A stretch of DNA of 64,000 nucleotides, from contig JAQFVV010006636.1 of assembly GCA_028023455.1 (NCBI GenBank), positions 248,001 to 312,000 of the forward strand, in the 5' to 3' direction. Both the position numbers and the translations under genes were made by a program. The notes below the pieces were generated by a model. That model was not told where the DNA came from. It made no database searches and saw only the letters and a program-made list of their open reading frames with translations. This document shows, in pieces, positions 47,095 to 58,309 of the stretch. The DNA is from Epiperipatus broadwayi. Taxonomy: Eukaryota > Onychophora > Udeonychophora > Euonychophora > Peripatidae. The stretch's first letter is position 1; each line of letters starts with the position of its first letter.

Positions 47095-47335
47095 GAGGGA
47101 TTTGAACTTAGGCTTTTTCAGTTTATATTTGTTTTTCACTCCATTTCAAACAACTGATATACATGACCACATACATATGAAAAAGCTAGATAATCCCAAT
47201 ATATGTATCTTGTGCAGAACCAACAATTTATCAATTGGGCCAGATCATAATTTCCCACACATATATAGAATCTGTGTTCAGCTTATTTTAAGATAGCAAT
47301 TCATTAATCTTTAATGGACAGGCTTCATTCTTCTT
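47095..47335 (-). mobile_element. Family A element, decayed ribozyme
   Basis: TTTGAACTTAGGCTT, ACATACATATGAAAAAG, CCAATATATGTATCTTG and GACAGGCTTCATTC follow the family order on the minus strand. The ribozyme reads UUGAUAA, stem II AUUGUU...UGCAC, and AAGA in place of GAAA. Confidence 0.65.
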
Positions 47336-47339
47336 ATCC

Positions 47340-49055
47340 ATCCAACTATTCAATTATCCATGTAATTTTAATGAGTATTGTTATTTAATAGTTGAAAACA
47401 GTCGCTACAAGAGAAGTGTTTGCCTCCTATCATCGGCTAGGATGTCATTCACTCTTTCATTTATCCATTTATTTAATAGGCAACATTGCATGATAATACA
47501 ATCTACAAAAGACACAGTAGGACCCCTGAGATTATTTATTCTTGTTATTTTCATAAATATTTATCCAATTCATTATGTCATAATATCAAATATTAGTAGT
47601 ATAAGATAAGTATTCCTTATTTATTCTTTGTGCTATAAGAAAAGTACATTTTATGGTAGTTTTAAAATCAAATCATGCTATTCAGATTTGATGATAAGAG
47701 TATTACCATATTCTTGAAATATAAGAAGAGAAGATTTATTAGAAAATACTTCTCTAAGTACAAATTTATTTTACTCAGAGAATGTAATTTAATGGGAGGT
47801 TAAATGTGATAAATATGTAGCAAGAGTAGACATTTTTCTTTCTACCATTTATTCCAAATTATTTATTATGCTATGATTAATTGCAGTATTGTATGATTTT
47901 TCCTCTATCTTATTGTAAGTCTTTGTAGTATTATCTTAAAATTGTTGTAACTCCATTGAGTATAGCTCGTGTTCAGAAAAAAAGAGTCTCTCGAATAATA
48001 GTCATTTCTTAATATAATATTCTCATCATCTGCAGTAAAAGCATTTGGTTACAAGTGATGGATCACTAGTAGTGGCTTTACTTGTATATTTCTTTTTAGG
48101 TTACAACATATATATTACCTATCAAAACAAAATCTAAATTTAAATCACTTATTCTACCAAAATAATGGGGAGCCGCTTTCGTTTGGGGAAAATTACTGAT
48201 TAACCAATCAAAAAATTAATTATAAAATATATGAATAAATTAATTTAAAATAAATATATAAATTAAATACAAACAATAAAAATTCAACATAAAGTTAAAA
48301 TTAAGTTAAAAAATAAAGGTAAAAATAAAAGTGAGTTATTTATAAAACTGGGACAATTAACTGTCTAAAAGAATATGTAGAAACACCAGGACAAGTTAGA
48401 TAAAACTGGGACAAATCTGGAAACCCGGAAAGTATGGACACTCTAGGATAAGACATATTGAGAATTGTTATCTAATTCTTATTTACACTAATTGTAATTT
48501 TAATTACTCCCCCCAATAAAATGTATTTCCTATTAAATTTAAATTCGAAAATAATTCTAATTAATTTTATTTACAAAACCAATTATTTTATATTAGATAG
48601 ATAATTTCAAAATTAATTATCTAAAGATCATTTTTGCTTAATTACTTGCTCTAATGTATTTTTATTTTGTAAAAACTTACCTAATGGCAACCTAAAGTCT
48701 GGAATCTATAAAGAAAGAATAAATGATTTTTTTTATTATTATTTATTTTTCCTATAGTTTAAGCCAATTTTGCTACAAACATACACCCAAATTTGATGTT
48801 CCATGCAAACACTAAGGTATCACATTTATTAGAAGTTGTCCTGTAAGTATAGAAAGTCTCATACAAGTTAATAGTATTTCAATTTCAGATCACATCATGA
48901 CATATACAAGCATCTGCTAAAAATATATATGTACTAATATAATTGTGGATATACATTTTATGACAAAATTAAAATCATTTAAGATATTTAGTTAAACAAT
49001 AAATGTATATAAAACAATAAAATAATTGTTTAAATTCAACTCATTTAATACTTTA
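47340..49055. other. AT-rich stretch, nothing recognised
   Basis: No supported gene or paired repeat. Poly-purine and AT patches only. Confidence 0.45.
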
Positions 49056-49063
49056 ATAAATTA

Positions 49064-49312
49064 TTTGAGGGTAGTTTTCAGTTATGCATACTGTGGTTGC
49101 TAGGTGATGCTGCAGAATTACCAAGAAGCCTGCAAGTGATAAATTTCTATACAAAAATAGCTGAAATCGATGGAAAATTAAGATGCCTAAGGCAAGACAT
49201 TTGCAAAAATTGATTTCAGCCATTTTTGTATAGAAATTTATCACTTGAAGGCTTCTTGGTGATTCTGCAGTGTCACCTAGCAGCCACAGTATGCATAATT
49301 AAAAACTACCTA
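49064..49312. mobile_element. Foldback element, arms about 110 bp
   Basis: Arms at 49064-49178 and 49205-49312 are inverted copies (TAGTTTTCAGTTATGCATAC and complement). The central 26 bp are unpaired. No hammerhead core, no ORF, no second copy in the window. Confidence 0.75.
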
Positions 49313-49314
49313 TT

Positions 49315-49890
49315 TGAGCTATTTTTTCTGGTATTCCTTATTTAATACTTGCCAAAAATGGGATATTTTTATCATATATGTCACAAAGTCCTATTTTGGT
49401 AAATCTAAAATTAATATTTATTTAACATCTTATATCATCATTATAATGTAAACCTACAAATTAAAATAACAACTGAATTTAATTAATTAATATATTGTTC
49501 AATACATGAATATTATGTAAAGGAGGGTCAGTAAATCTAAGTAATTTCACTAAACTTCTGATTCTCCCGATAATTTTACATAATTAATGAAATCAGTAAA
49601 TTTGATTATAGTGCCAGAATTTCTCATTTTTACCTGAATTATGCATAATTCCCAAATGAATTTGGTAAATTTGATAGATATATGTAAATATTATAGTAAT
49701 TTTTGCATATTTTCCCAAGTATAGTTCAGAAATTTAATATCTTGAAAAATATTAATGTACTTTTAAATTGGTTAACATTGTTACAGTTAGCCCATTTTAA
49801 TTAAAGTTGATGGAAATTATTGAAGTTGTTTATATAGGCAAATAAATAAAGGCCCTTAAAAATTAATCCTCTATAGTTTTTATTTTATTT
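49315..49890. other. AT-rich stretch, nothing recognised
   Basis: No recognisable feature. Confidence 0.4.
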
Positions 49891-49894
49891 ACAA

Positions 49895-51130
49895 AATTGC
49901 ACATGAAGAAAGTAAATGCTGAAGAAACTGTGAGGGATTATTCCAATTCTAAGGTAATAAACCTGATTGATATTAAAAAAGAAATAGTCAATTTTGACTA
50001 CAAAATACAATGATCTACTAAAATAAAGTTTAAAAAGTAAGTCAAAAGTAATTGATAAGAATCCTGAAGACTGTCAATGGCTGAAGCATTATAATATTGT
50101 AAAGGTGGATAAATGTGAATAATGTATATATTCTATGGATGAAGAAAACTGAAATATCAGATACTATATCCAGACTGAAGAATAGTTTACTGTAATTTAT
50201 AAAATTCAATTGTCATTAAGACATAATAAAAGAAATAACATGATGGGAGAGTGATAGAGAATTTGAATAACTGATGACTTATTAAATCTACTAATTGTTG
50301 TCAGAAGAAATCCAGAATATCTTTGATTTAGTGATTTGACCAATAACATTCAAATAAATGAATTCTGGATGCTATGTAGACCTCATTAACATGCAGTCTT
50401 AACTAGATCAAGATTACAAGTTTATAATTGTATACCAGGACTGCATTACAAAGTTGTTTTGTTCTTGTAATGAAATTATATGGAAGCTTTTTAATGTGAA
50501 CTGAGTTGATAATCATAAGTGAGTCTTAAGATTTAGTTGAACATGCGTGCTCAGTTTCTTTTAAAACCATCCAAACCCAGCACTAAACTTATGCAATTCA
50601 TGAAGAACAGATCATATCACCAAGGAATCTGTGTAGTTCTGATGCAACTATGTTTGGTTCATTCTAAAACATTGTATTGAGGACATCATTCCTTCCTAAT
50701 GAATGTTTGTGTCCAAATAAAATCACTAGATGAAAATCAAAGTTAATTAGAAGGATACAATGAAAATATTTTAGAAAAAGATTTTGAAAATGATCAATCA
50801 TTGATCAACTAACCTGATGTGATTATCCCTGATTCATTTATTCAAAAACCAGTCTAGTATGAATCTGTTTACAATTGAAAACAGAGAGGGAAAAATTGAG
50901 AAGAAGCAAAGGCAGGTTTTGAAACTCAAGTGAAAAAAATATGAACAAAATACCAGAGCTGAAATCTGCTGTAAAAAGGAGATATAGTGCTAAGAATACC
51001 AAATGTGGTCAGGGCTATGTGATGAACAGCTTCTCACAGAAAATAATGTATCAAATATTCTGTCTCTTAGGGAGTGCATAAGAAAATCAATAATTTCAGA
51101 AGGTCAATTGTTTCAAAAGTACTCATATAA
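49895..51130 (+). pseudogene. KRBA2/SCAND3-type integrase relic (retroviral-like integrase core)
   Basis: A less AT-rich stretch with protein pieces in shifting frames. About 50060-50120 encodes NPEDCQWLKHYNIVKVDKCE, followed by IRYYIQTEE, the spacer and zinc-finger-side region of invertebrate KRBA2/SCAND3-like integrase proteins. About 50365-50450 encodes CYVDLINMQS, then DQDYKFIIVYQD, matching the CQVDLIDMQS...DY(K/R)FI(L/M)VYQDHLTK block that begins the DDE core and carries its first catalytic D. Around 50975 KGDIVLRIPNV resembles the C-terminal part. Many stops and shifts show a dead copy. Such genes derive from Ginger-like or GIN transposons. Confidence 0.65.
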
Positions 51131-51139
51131 AGAAAAAGG

Positions 51140-53790
51140 TAATTTAGCCAAATACAAATATAAAATAATGAAAAATTAGGTAAATCAATAGTTTGCCATG
51201 TTTGAATAATCAGTAAACAGTATTATACCATTATATTTTACCCAACAATTTTTTTTAATATTTTTCTACACATAATTCTAATATTAAGCTGAAATAGATT
51301 TTTTTTTAAGTTTCTTTAGCAAATTAAAATTTGTTTAACTCTTACTGTGATCATTAATTTTATTGGTCAAGTGAGATAAAACTCTAAACTTTTAATTGGT
51401 CAATTCACAAACTCAGCTGTAAAAATATATTCATCTTTTAATATTATATTCACTTTAGTTACGTTTGTAAAAAGTATATTAATAATTTGTTAGGCTATGA
51501 AAGTGAACGAAAGTTTTTTCAAAAATAAATTTTTATTTATAATTATAAAAATATTCGATAGCGGCAACTCACCAACTAAAAAGTGTTGCTGATGTCAGTG
51601 ATTTCTTTTGCAATTTTGCATTGCGGAAAAGTAAATAATTTTTACTAAAATCTTAACTATTTTTCTAAAATAATTTTATTTTTAGCATATTTTATCAAAA
51701 TAATTTATAATATGCCAAAAAATATTTTTAAAATGGTCTAAAACATTCATTTATCACTTTTGAAATGAAACAAAAGAAATCGTAGTGGTAAAATTTATTG
51801 ACAAGCGGTTTTCTTTATCCTCTACAGTTAACAACCAATCAGCAGTAAGAATGGACTGCCCCCTTCTTTTGTTAGACTTACAATGTCACATTTATTGATT
51901 TTTTTTACTTGTAAAATAATTTGAGAGAGGTCAGCATCGTGCGGGACTTTTTCTAAGCTTTCAAACAAGCATATAAACCGTAACGTAGCTCAAAAAGTGG
52001 CTGATTTAGAGTGACCTAAAGCCATTGACGTGGATTAGCGTACAGAGCTGGGAAAGTGAAAATTCATAAGTGACTTTATTAAAACAACAAAAGATGGGAA
52101 AATTCAGACATTTATCAAAATTATGAACTACATTGTGGAAATTATGGAAAAATCACCTTCAAATTAATATAGTCGCTGATTTTTATCAAGCTTACCAAAT
52201 TTATTTGGAAAGTATGTAAAATCGCCAGTAAATTTAGTGAAAATTAGCATACTCACACTAATGATGACTGATTTTTCAGAATCACAGGATTAATCAGATT
52301 TACTATAACATTATATTGCAAAATCAGAACTATAGAAAGTGCTTAAAATTTTTTTGATTGAAAAGTTTACCATAATATATTTAGTAACAGTAAATTTAAA
52401 AAAACTAAGACTATAAAATAAATAATCTATTTAATAACAAATTATTTAAAAACGTAAATAATAAATCACAAATAGAACATGTATGGAAGTTTAATATAAA
52501 TTATACATGGACTTTATTTATTTGTTTTAATGTAACTCAAGTATGACTCAATGAATACGGTTCTGGAATCGTTGAACTATGGATGAATTTTTTTTTGTTC
52601 AGACATTATCAGAAATTTTCTTAATAAGATTAAAGAGATAAAATCAGAAAGAAAAGAGAATGGTTAATTGAAGAATCATAATTTTATACATTATTGGTTC
52701 ATTTTTCTCATTCAATGAGTTCAAATTCAGTCGGGGGAGGGGCAATTACAACTGTATTAATACGTTAAATTAATATTATTCTATCATTTGTACATAAGTG
52801 ATTGTTTTCTCGTTTACTTCTAAGCAAATCTTTATATAAGACTCTAGTTATGTAATTGGTATCACTATTTCTTAATAATGACAATATTGGAGTTAATGGA
52901 CGATGTAAATGTTCTTTTTTCTATTTATTTCTTGACAAATATGGCCAACATATAGTTATTTGACGATCTCACTTCAAGATCTGAATTTAGGATAGTCCAT
53001 TGAAGTTAAGGAGTTATTAAGATTTAACACGGACATAAAGATTTTTAGTTAAATTGTTTTTATAGGATAAAGAAAGGTTTGCATCCAAGAAAATAGCTGT
53101 TCTTTTTGCTAAAGGCATTTCATAAAATGAGAGAGGAAACATTTTATACCACAATGGCTAAGAAATTTATCTAGATTTCTATTTTTGAAAATGTTAGATA
53201 TATTAATGAAAATCTAATCGTATTAAAGATTTAGTTTACATAGTGTTATCTATTCAAATTTTAAACGTTTATATCCAATGTAACATTTCTAAAATTGAAA
53301 GAGAGAAAGATCTTATTTCTTATAAAATAGTAAATATTGTACTAATAATTATTAAAGATTTTAATGCAAGCTTTTCTAGCAACAGTAAACAATATCATAT
53401 AGTTACTTTCATTTAAAAACACTGGTTCGTTGCTATTAATTTTCATGAAACACTTGGATTGACGATAACAAATATTTTATTTAAACAAGAAATATAAGCT
53501 AAAATGCACGTGGATGCATAATCATCCAAAGCATGATATCTCTTACAAGTATTCACATGAATCATAATATTTTGACTTCTATCTTGGAAACTCTTCAAGC
53601 ATAGAGATAGGTTTGGATGCTGGGATATGGTTCACACTAACAAGTCAAAATAAAGGATATTTACTTTTATACAAGGTTTATTCTTCAACATTTATTGCAT
53701 AGAAATGAAACATGATCTTTTACTTTTGTGATATAAACAGAGTTAAAATTTTCATAACAGTTTCCTTTGTAGTCTGAAAACAGAACTGCA
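51140..53790. other. AT-rich stretch, nothing recognised
   Basis: No supported gene, tRNA box or long inverted repeat. The texture is low-complexity AT. Confidence 0.45.
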
Positions 53791-53796
53791 ATAATA

Positions 53797-54215
53797 AACA
53801 GAGGCTAACCTCTCCAAACAGTAGTACCACCAATGCAAGCCAGGGTAATCAGTAGATGCAAAAAGGTTTGTGCATAAAATCGCTATCTAGTGCATACTCA
53901 TCCAATATCCCCAGACTAGTTTCTAGCTTGTGGCTGTCATCAGTGAGGAGCCTTGGATCTGAGAGCACTGCATTTAGATCTTAGGATTCTAAGATCTAGG
54001 AGCAGTGCTCTCAGATCCAAAGCTCCTCACTGATAAAAACCACAAGCGAAAAACTATTCTGGGCATATTAGATGAGTAGGCACTAGATAGGGATTTTATT
54101 CACAAACCTTATTGGATCCATTGATTATTCTGGATTGCACTGGTGGCACTACTGTATAGAGAGTTAGCCTCTGTGTAAACAGTTGCATAAGCATAAAAAA
54201 TGATGATCATGTGAT
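53797..54215. mobile_element. Family C foldback element with hammerhead
   Basis: Arms at about 53798-53982 and 53990-54170 are inverted copies (GATCTGAGAGCACTG and complement near the centre) with almost no loop. The outer flank CTCTGTGTAAAC ... GATCATGTGATGTTTAGTG is also found at 44.3 and partly at 55.03 kb and so belongs to the element. The left arm carries a complete ribozyme on the minus strand. The right-arm copy (about 54020-54080) is decayed to CUGAUAA and AAAA. Confidence 0.75.
53900..53959 (-). ncRNA. Type I hammerhead ribozyme motif (family C, complete core)
   Basis: Minus strand: outer helix I AUCCAA with UUGGAU (6 bp); inner helix I CUCCUCA side with UGGGGAU (6 consecutive pairs, one wobble); CUGAUGA (53937-53943); stem II AGC(CACAA)GCU; GAAA (53920-53923); helix III AC(UA)GU; cleavage triplet GUC (complement 53914-53916). 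All conserved bases are present. Stem II is only 3 bp next to a C-A mismatch, the weakest part. Predicted cut between 53914 and 53913. Confidence 0.82.
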
Positions 54216-54219
54216 GTTT

Positions 54220-54780
54220 AGTGATTTAAAACCGCAATATATATCAAATTAGTATGTTCATCAGTTTCTGAAATTATAAAAATATAAATATTTGGTGAAC
54301 TGCATATATAATGCTAATAATGGACTTCTTAAAATATTTTGTAATTGAATGGGCTGATAACAAAATATAATGAAGCTATATATTTAAATCAAAATATTTA
54401 AAAAAATAAAAAGTTTGTTTTAGAAATAAGACAATATCATAAAATTCCAAATAAAAGAGATTAAAAAACTACTGTATGATTTGTGGGAACATATCTGTGC
54501 TAATGTATAACTGAAATGTGAGATTTACTGGAACCACTGGAGACCAGTAAGTTTAATTCTGAGTCTCCATCTCAAACTAAACGATATTAGTTATTATACC
54601 TCTTGAAATATCTAGAACCAGATAATGAGATCTTCTTCTAAAGCTCCAAATATACAATGAATAAGTGTAAAGTTAAACCAGGAAAGAATTTTTTCTGTAT
54701 AAGACAAAATAAAGACTATAATAATTAGGTAACTAGAAGAGATCAGAAATTAAAATTTTTGTCTGGAAGTTATCTTTTAA
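54220..54780. other. AT-rich stretch, nothing recognised
   Basis: No recognisable feature. Confidence 0.4.
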
Positions 54781-54783
54781 ACA

Positions 54784-55060
54784 AGGCAAAACTCTCCATA
54801 CAGTAGTGCCACCCTGTGCCAACCAGAGTAATCAATGGATGCCAGAAGGCTTGTGCATAAAATCCCTATCTAAGAAACTAGACTGGGATATTGGGTGAGT
54901 AGGCATTAGATAGATATAGTATGCACAAGCCTTCTGGCATCCATTGATTACCCTGGTTGGCACAGGGTGGCACTACTGTATGGAGAGTTTTGCCTCGTTT
55001 AATAACAATTATGTGCTAGTATGAGATAGTGATCATGTGAAGTTATCTTTTCAGAACACT
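54784..55060. mobile_element. Family C foldback, truncated at the ribozyme
   Basis: Arms at 54784-54871 and 54908-54995 are inverted copies (AGGCAAAACTCTCCATACAG and complement). The centre carries only the 3' half of the ribozyme on the plus strand, GAAACUAGAC then UGGGAUAUUGG (54875-54897). The CUGAUGA half is missing in both arms. The outer flank GATCATGTGAAG near 55033 is shared with the 54.2-kb copy. Confidence 0.75.
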
Positions 55061-55064
55061 TTAA

Positions 55065-55665
55065 GGCAGTCATGGTAAAACGTTCATTGCTATTAACAAA
55101 TGTTGATAAATAAACTACTTAGGACTTCATTAGGATATTTCTCACTGTGACTGCCTGGAAATAAATTGGGAGCAATGATTTGTATTTAAAATAAGCTTCT
55201 ATGAACTTTATTAATTGATGAATTTGAACCATGGTCTCCAATAGATTGTCAGTTTTTACATTATTGTCCTGAAACTATAATTAATATTGAAGGCATTCGA
55301 ATCCAAGTTTAACTGGATACCAGAAGTGAAATTTTTATTTCAACTGGAAGTTTATTTGATAAAATAATTAATTTTAATCCTTCTATTTTAACGTTCCTTC
55401 GGAAGCACACCCAAGTAACACTTGTTAATACAATGAAAACTAAGTTTTTTAGCAAATAAATATGCACTAATCCACAGTTAAAATAAATTACAATGGGGGA
55501 GAGTATGTTTTCTTCTTAAAATAATGCCTAGATTTATTCACAAAGTAGTTTTACGATCGTATTTTTTTTTACTGTTACCATGGTAATATTAATGACAAAG
55601 TACTCTTAAATGAGATTTTAACTTTAAATTTTTTCGTTCACATTAGTTTTAAATTTAAATTTAAA
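55065..55665. other. AT-rich stretch, nothing recognised
   Basis: No recognisable feature. Confidence 0.4.
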
Positions 55666-55669
55666 CTGT

Positions 55670-55778
55670 CAAGCATTGGTGGTCGAGAGGTTAACGACAG
55701 CTGCTTTACAAGCAGTTGTCCCGGGTTAGCGGGTTCGCTTGCCCTCTGATGCTATGACACATGAGAGAAAAAAAATTA
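55670..55778 (+). mobile_element. SINE-1 copy
   Basis: CAAGCATTGGTGGTCGAGAG (A-box region), ACAAGCAGTTGTCCCGGGTT, then GGGTTCGCTTGCCC (B box with one change) and GATGCTATGACACATGAG before an A-rich tail. It closely resembles the 35.5-kb copy, including the duplicated GGGTT before the B box. Confidence 0.85.
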
Positions 55779-56602
55779 AATTGTAAGCAAGAGATTTCAA
55801 TCAAACTAAATATAAAAATAAAGGTAGAGAATTCGTAATATTATCTCTCCATAAGAGAGTTGTATTATTTATTATGGGTTTATGAAGATACTTTATTAAA
55901 ACCATCTGGAATTATTACAAGCTAAGAATACCATATCCAGTTAACGAATTCAAATCTTTCCAGCAGTTGCTTTTAACCATTGTCTTACTATATAAAGCAG
56001 AAATAGTCCGACAACTTATATAATTAATAAAAAATCATTGAAACAATGCATTCTCATATAATGTTTTATAGTGCATAACCCCTCCCCCTATCAGTTCGAT
56101 TTTGTCCCGGAGAATAGATTTTTAAATCAATACATCTACTACATAAAAACTATTAATATTTGCCCAATCTTTCTGCACTCAAAGAGTCAAAAATATCGTC
56201 TTTAGTTGGGAGTTATTCCTGCACTTTTAAAAGAATGCTAGTTTAATAAATATCGGTGTTGGTTTACTTAAAGGTCATGAAAAAGTTGTATCGGAGAACA
56301 TTATGAATAGTAATATAAATGAATGATGTTTTAATAATCTCAAAAGACCTAAGTGGGTATTTGCAGCATTTAAAATTTTTCCTAAGTTCAAAATAAAAAT
56401 ATTAAAATTGATATTTAAGACAATCATACAACAACTGAAGAAATATGATCATAGTAGGAGTGAAAGGAATTCAACCCATACAAAAAAAAAATACTCTATA
56501 CCCGGAAGCAATTATAATCTTTTCTTAGAATCTATAATTTTTATTATCGTTTTTACAAACATTATTTGTTCCAGCTATTAAAGATCAGAAGTAAAATAAA
56601 GA

Positions 56603-56705
56603 TAGCGTAGGTGGCCGAGTGGTTAGCACAGCTGTCTTACAAGCAGCTGTCCCGGGTTCGCTTCCCGGCGACGCTTTGACATATGGAAGAAATAAAAATA
56701 AAGAC
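56603..56705 (+). mobile_element. SINE-1 copy, best consensus match
   Basis: GGTGGCCGAGTGGTTAGCAC (A box TGGCCGAGTGG), GCTGTCTTACAAGCAGCTG, then GGGTTCGCTTCCCGG (B box) and GACGCTTTGACATATGGA with an A-rich tail. Both Pol III boxes are near consensus and the TPsiC arm pairs, so it may be transcription-competent. The 3' extension and copy number show that it is a SINE. Confidence 0.88.
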
Positions 56706-56979
56706 AATCCCAAAAAAAAAATCAGGATTTAGAATTTTAAAATATTAAAGCCAATTTTTAAAAAAATATTTTAACTTGCTCCGATTTTAATAAATCATTC
56801 TTTGTGTAAAGAGCAGTGAATATTTTAATCCGAGATGAGGAGAGGGGTATATTACTTCAAATAAGTGACTAAGAACATCTTCACGTTTTGTATTTCTTAG
56901 ATCGATAATTATTAGGATTTGAACTTCATTATTCTATTATGTGGGTCTTTCAAAAAATTAAACAATCTTATTGGATTCG

Positions 56980-57075
56980 TGCGTTGGTGGCCTAGTGGTT
57001 AGCATAGCTATCTTCCAAGCGGCTGGCCCGGGTTCGCTTCCCGGTCAACGCATTTGACATATGAAAAAAAAAAAG
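56980..57075 (+). mobile_element. SINE-1 copy with poly-A tail
   Basis: GCGTTGGTGGCCTAGTGGTT (A box), CTTCCAAGCGGCTGGCCCGG, TTCGCTTCCCGG (B box), CAACGCATTTGACATATG and 12 A residues. A clean 5' GCGTTGG and 3' CAACGC pair like an acceptor stem. Confidence 0.88.
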
Positions 57076-57191
57076 CCTAGAATTTTTCTATAACAATTAT
57101 TTAAATAATAAAACATTGTTACAAGGAAATTTTTTTGAGATTCGGATTCAGTATTGTGTTGGTAAACAAAACCCTGATGCCGATATTTTCA

Positions 57192-57300
57192 GTAAAGCCG
57201 AGAGGTCAGAGCAGCTGCCATGCAAGCAAGTAGTTGGTTGCAGACGGTTCTTGCAGGTTCGCCTCCCGGCCGATGCTATAACATATGGAAAATGCATCAA
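57192..57300 (+). mobile_element. SINE-1 copy, rearranged
   Basis: GCCGAGAGGTCAGAGCAGC (A-box region), CATGCAAGCAAGTAGTTGG, then an insertion, GCAGGTTCGCCTCCCGG (B box) and CCGATGCTATAACATATGG. The first bases of the A box are lost. The open frame spanning it (57116-57403) has no independent support. Confidence 0.75.
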
Positions 57301-57304
57301 CAAA

Positions 57305-58195
57305 ACTAACCATGAAAATTTTATATATCACATCTATACCTTTAATCATAGACAAAGCAATAGAAGAAGGTTTACAAAAACTATCGGCATTACATTTACA
57401 TGATTAGAGTAATACTTATATTTTACGTATTAGTGGAATTTTTAAGTAAGATCTATCAAAAAAAGCTATTAAAAAATTATGCTGTTCTTAATTACCATAA
57501 AATTTACTGATTAATTTTTTTTAAAAAATAATAATAAGTGATGGAAAATTGTTATATCTGCTATATTAATGAGATATCAACAAATCAAAAATCCTTCTCC
57601 GTTTTCTTTTCAAAAACTTTATTTTTTTATATCAATACTGAACATATATATATATAATACAAAACTCCAACGTTTGCTATGTTATAATATATGATATATT
57701 AATGAGATGATATTTTTCTTATAATAAAATATTTAGATATTTTATTTTAGATTTAAATTTAGTATTAATTTTTTATATATAACATTTATTTAATTTAATC
57801 TACACAGACTAAAGTAGATTGATAACGCTAAACTATTAATTAATCAAGTCTAATTTAAGTTTCTTTTAAATATACTTTGGTATGTAAAAGGTGATGGTGG
57901 GTATATATATATAAAGTGTACTCCATTGTTGAACATGTTTAAGCAAATAATTTTATTGTTGGTCTTTTTTGTAATGAATGAGTCAGCATAGTAAATTAAG
58001 GATTCAGGATTTTAAAAATCAGTCACAAAGATAAAAAAGGAATTTTAAATAAGAAAGGAGAAAATATTTGTGCAACATTTTCTTTGTTACTGTTCAAAAT
58101 AGATCTAAAAATAGACCTAAAGTGCGAAATTTGAAGAAGAAAATGTTAAGTGAAAGGATGATGGTGGTTTCTGCAAAGACTATATAAACAAATTT
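57305..58195. other. AT-rich stretch, nothing recognised
   Basis: No recognisable feature. Confidence 0.4.
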
Positions 58196-58309
58196 ATTTA
58201 TATGTTATTATTCTCTTCTTGTTTTATCTTAAACATTCTTTCTGGGAATGCTTTTCCCACAACTGTATTCTCCCCAATCCCCTTCTGAATATTTGAATAA
58301 ATTGTGGTC

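Noticed and set aside
56603-56690. Functional tRNA gene
   Set aside because: A and B boxes are good, but the sequence has several copies with A-rich tails, a conserved 3' extension and no clean cloverleaf, so it is a SINE.
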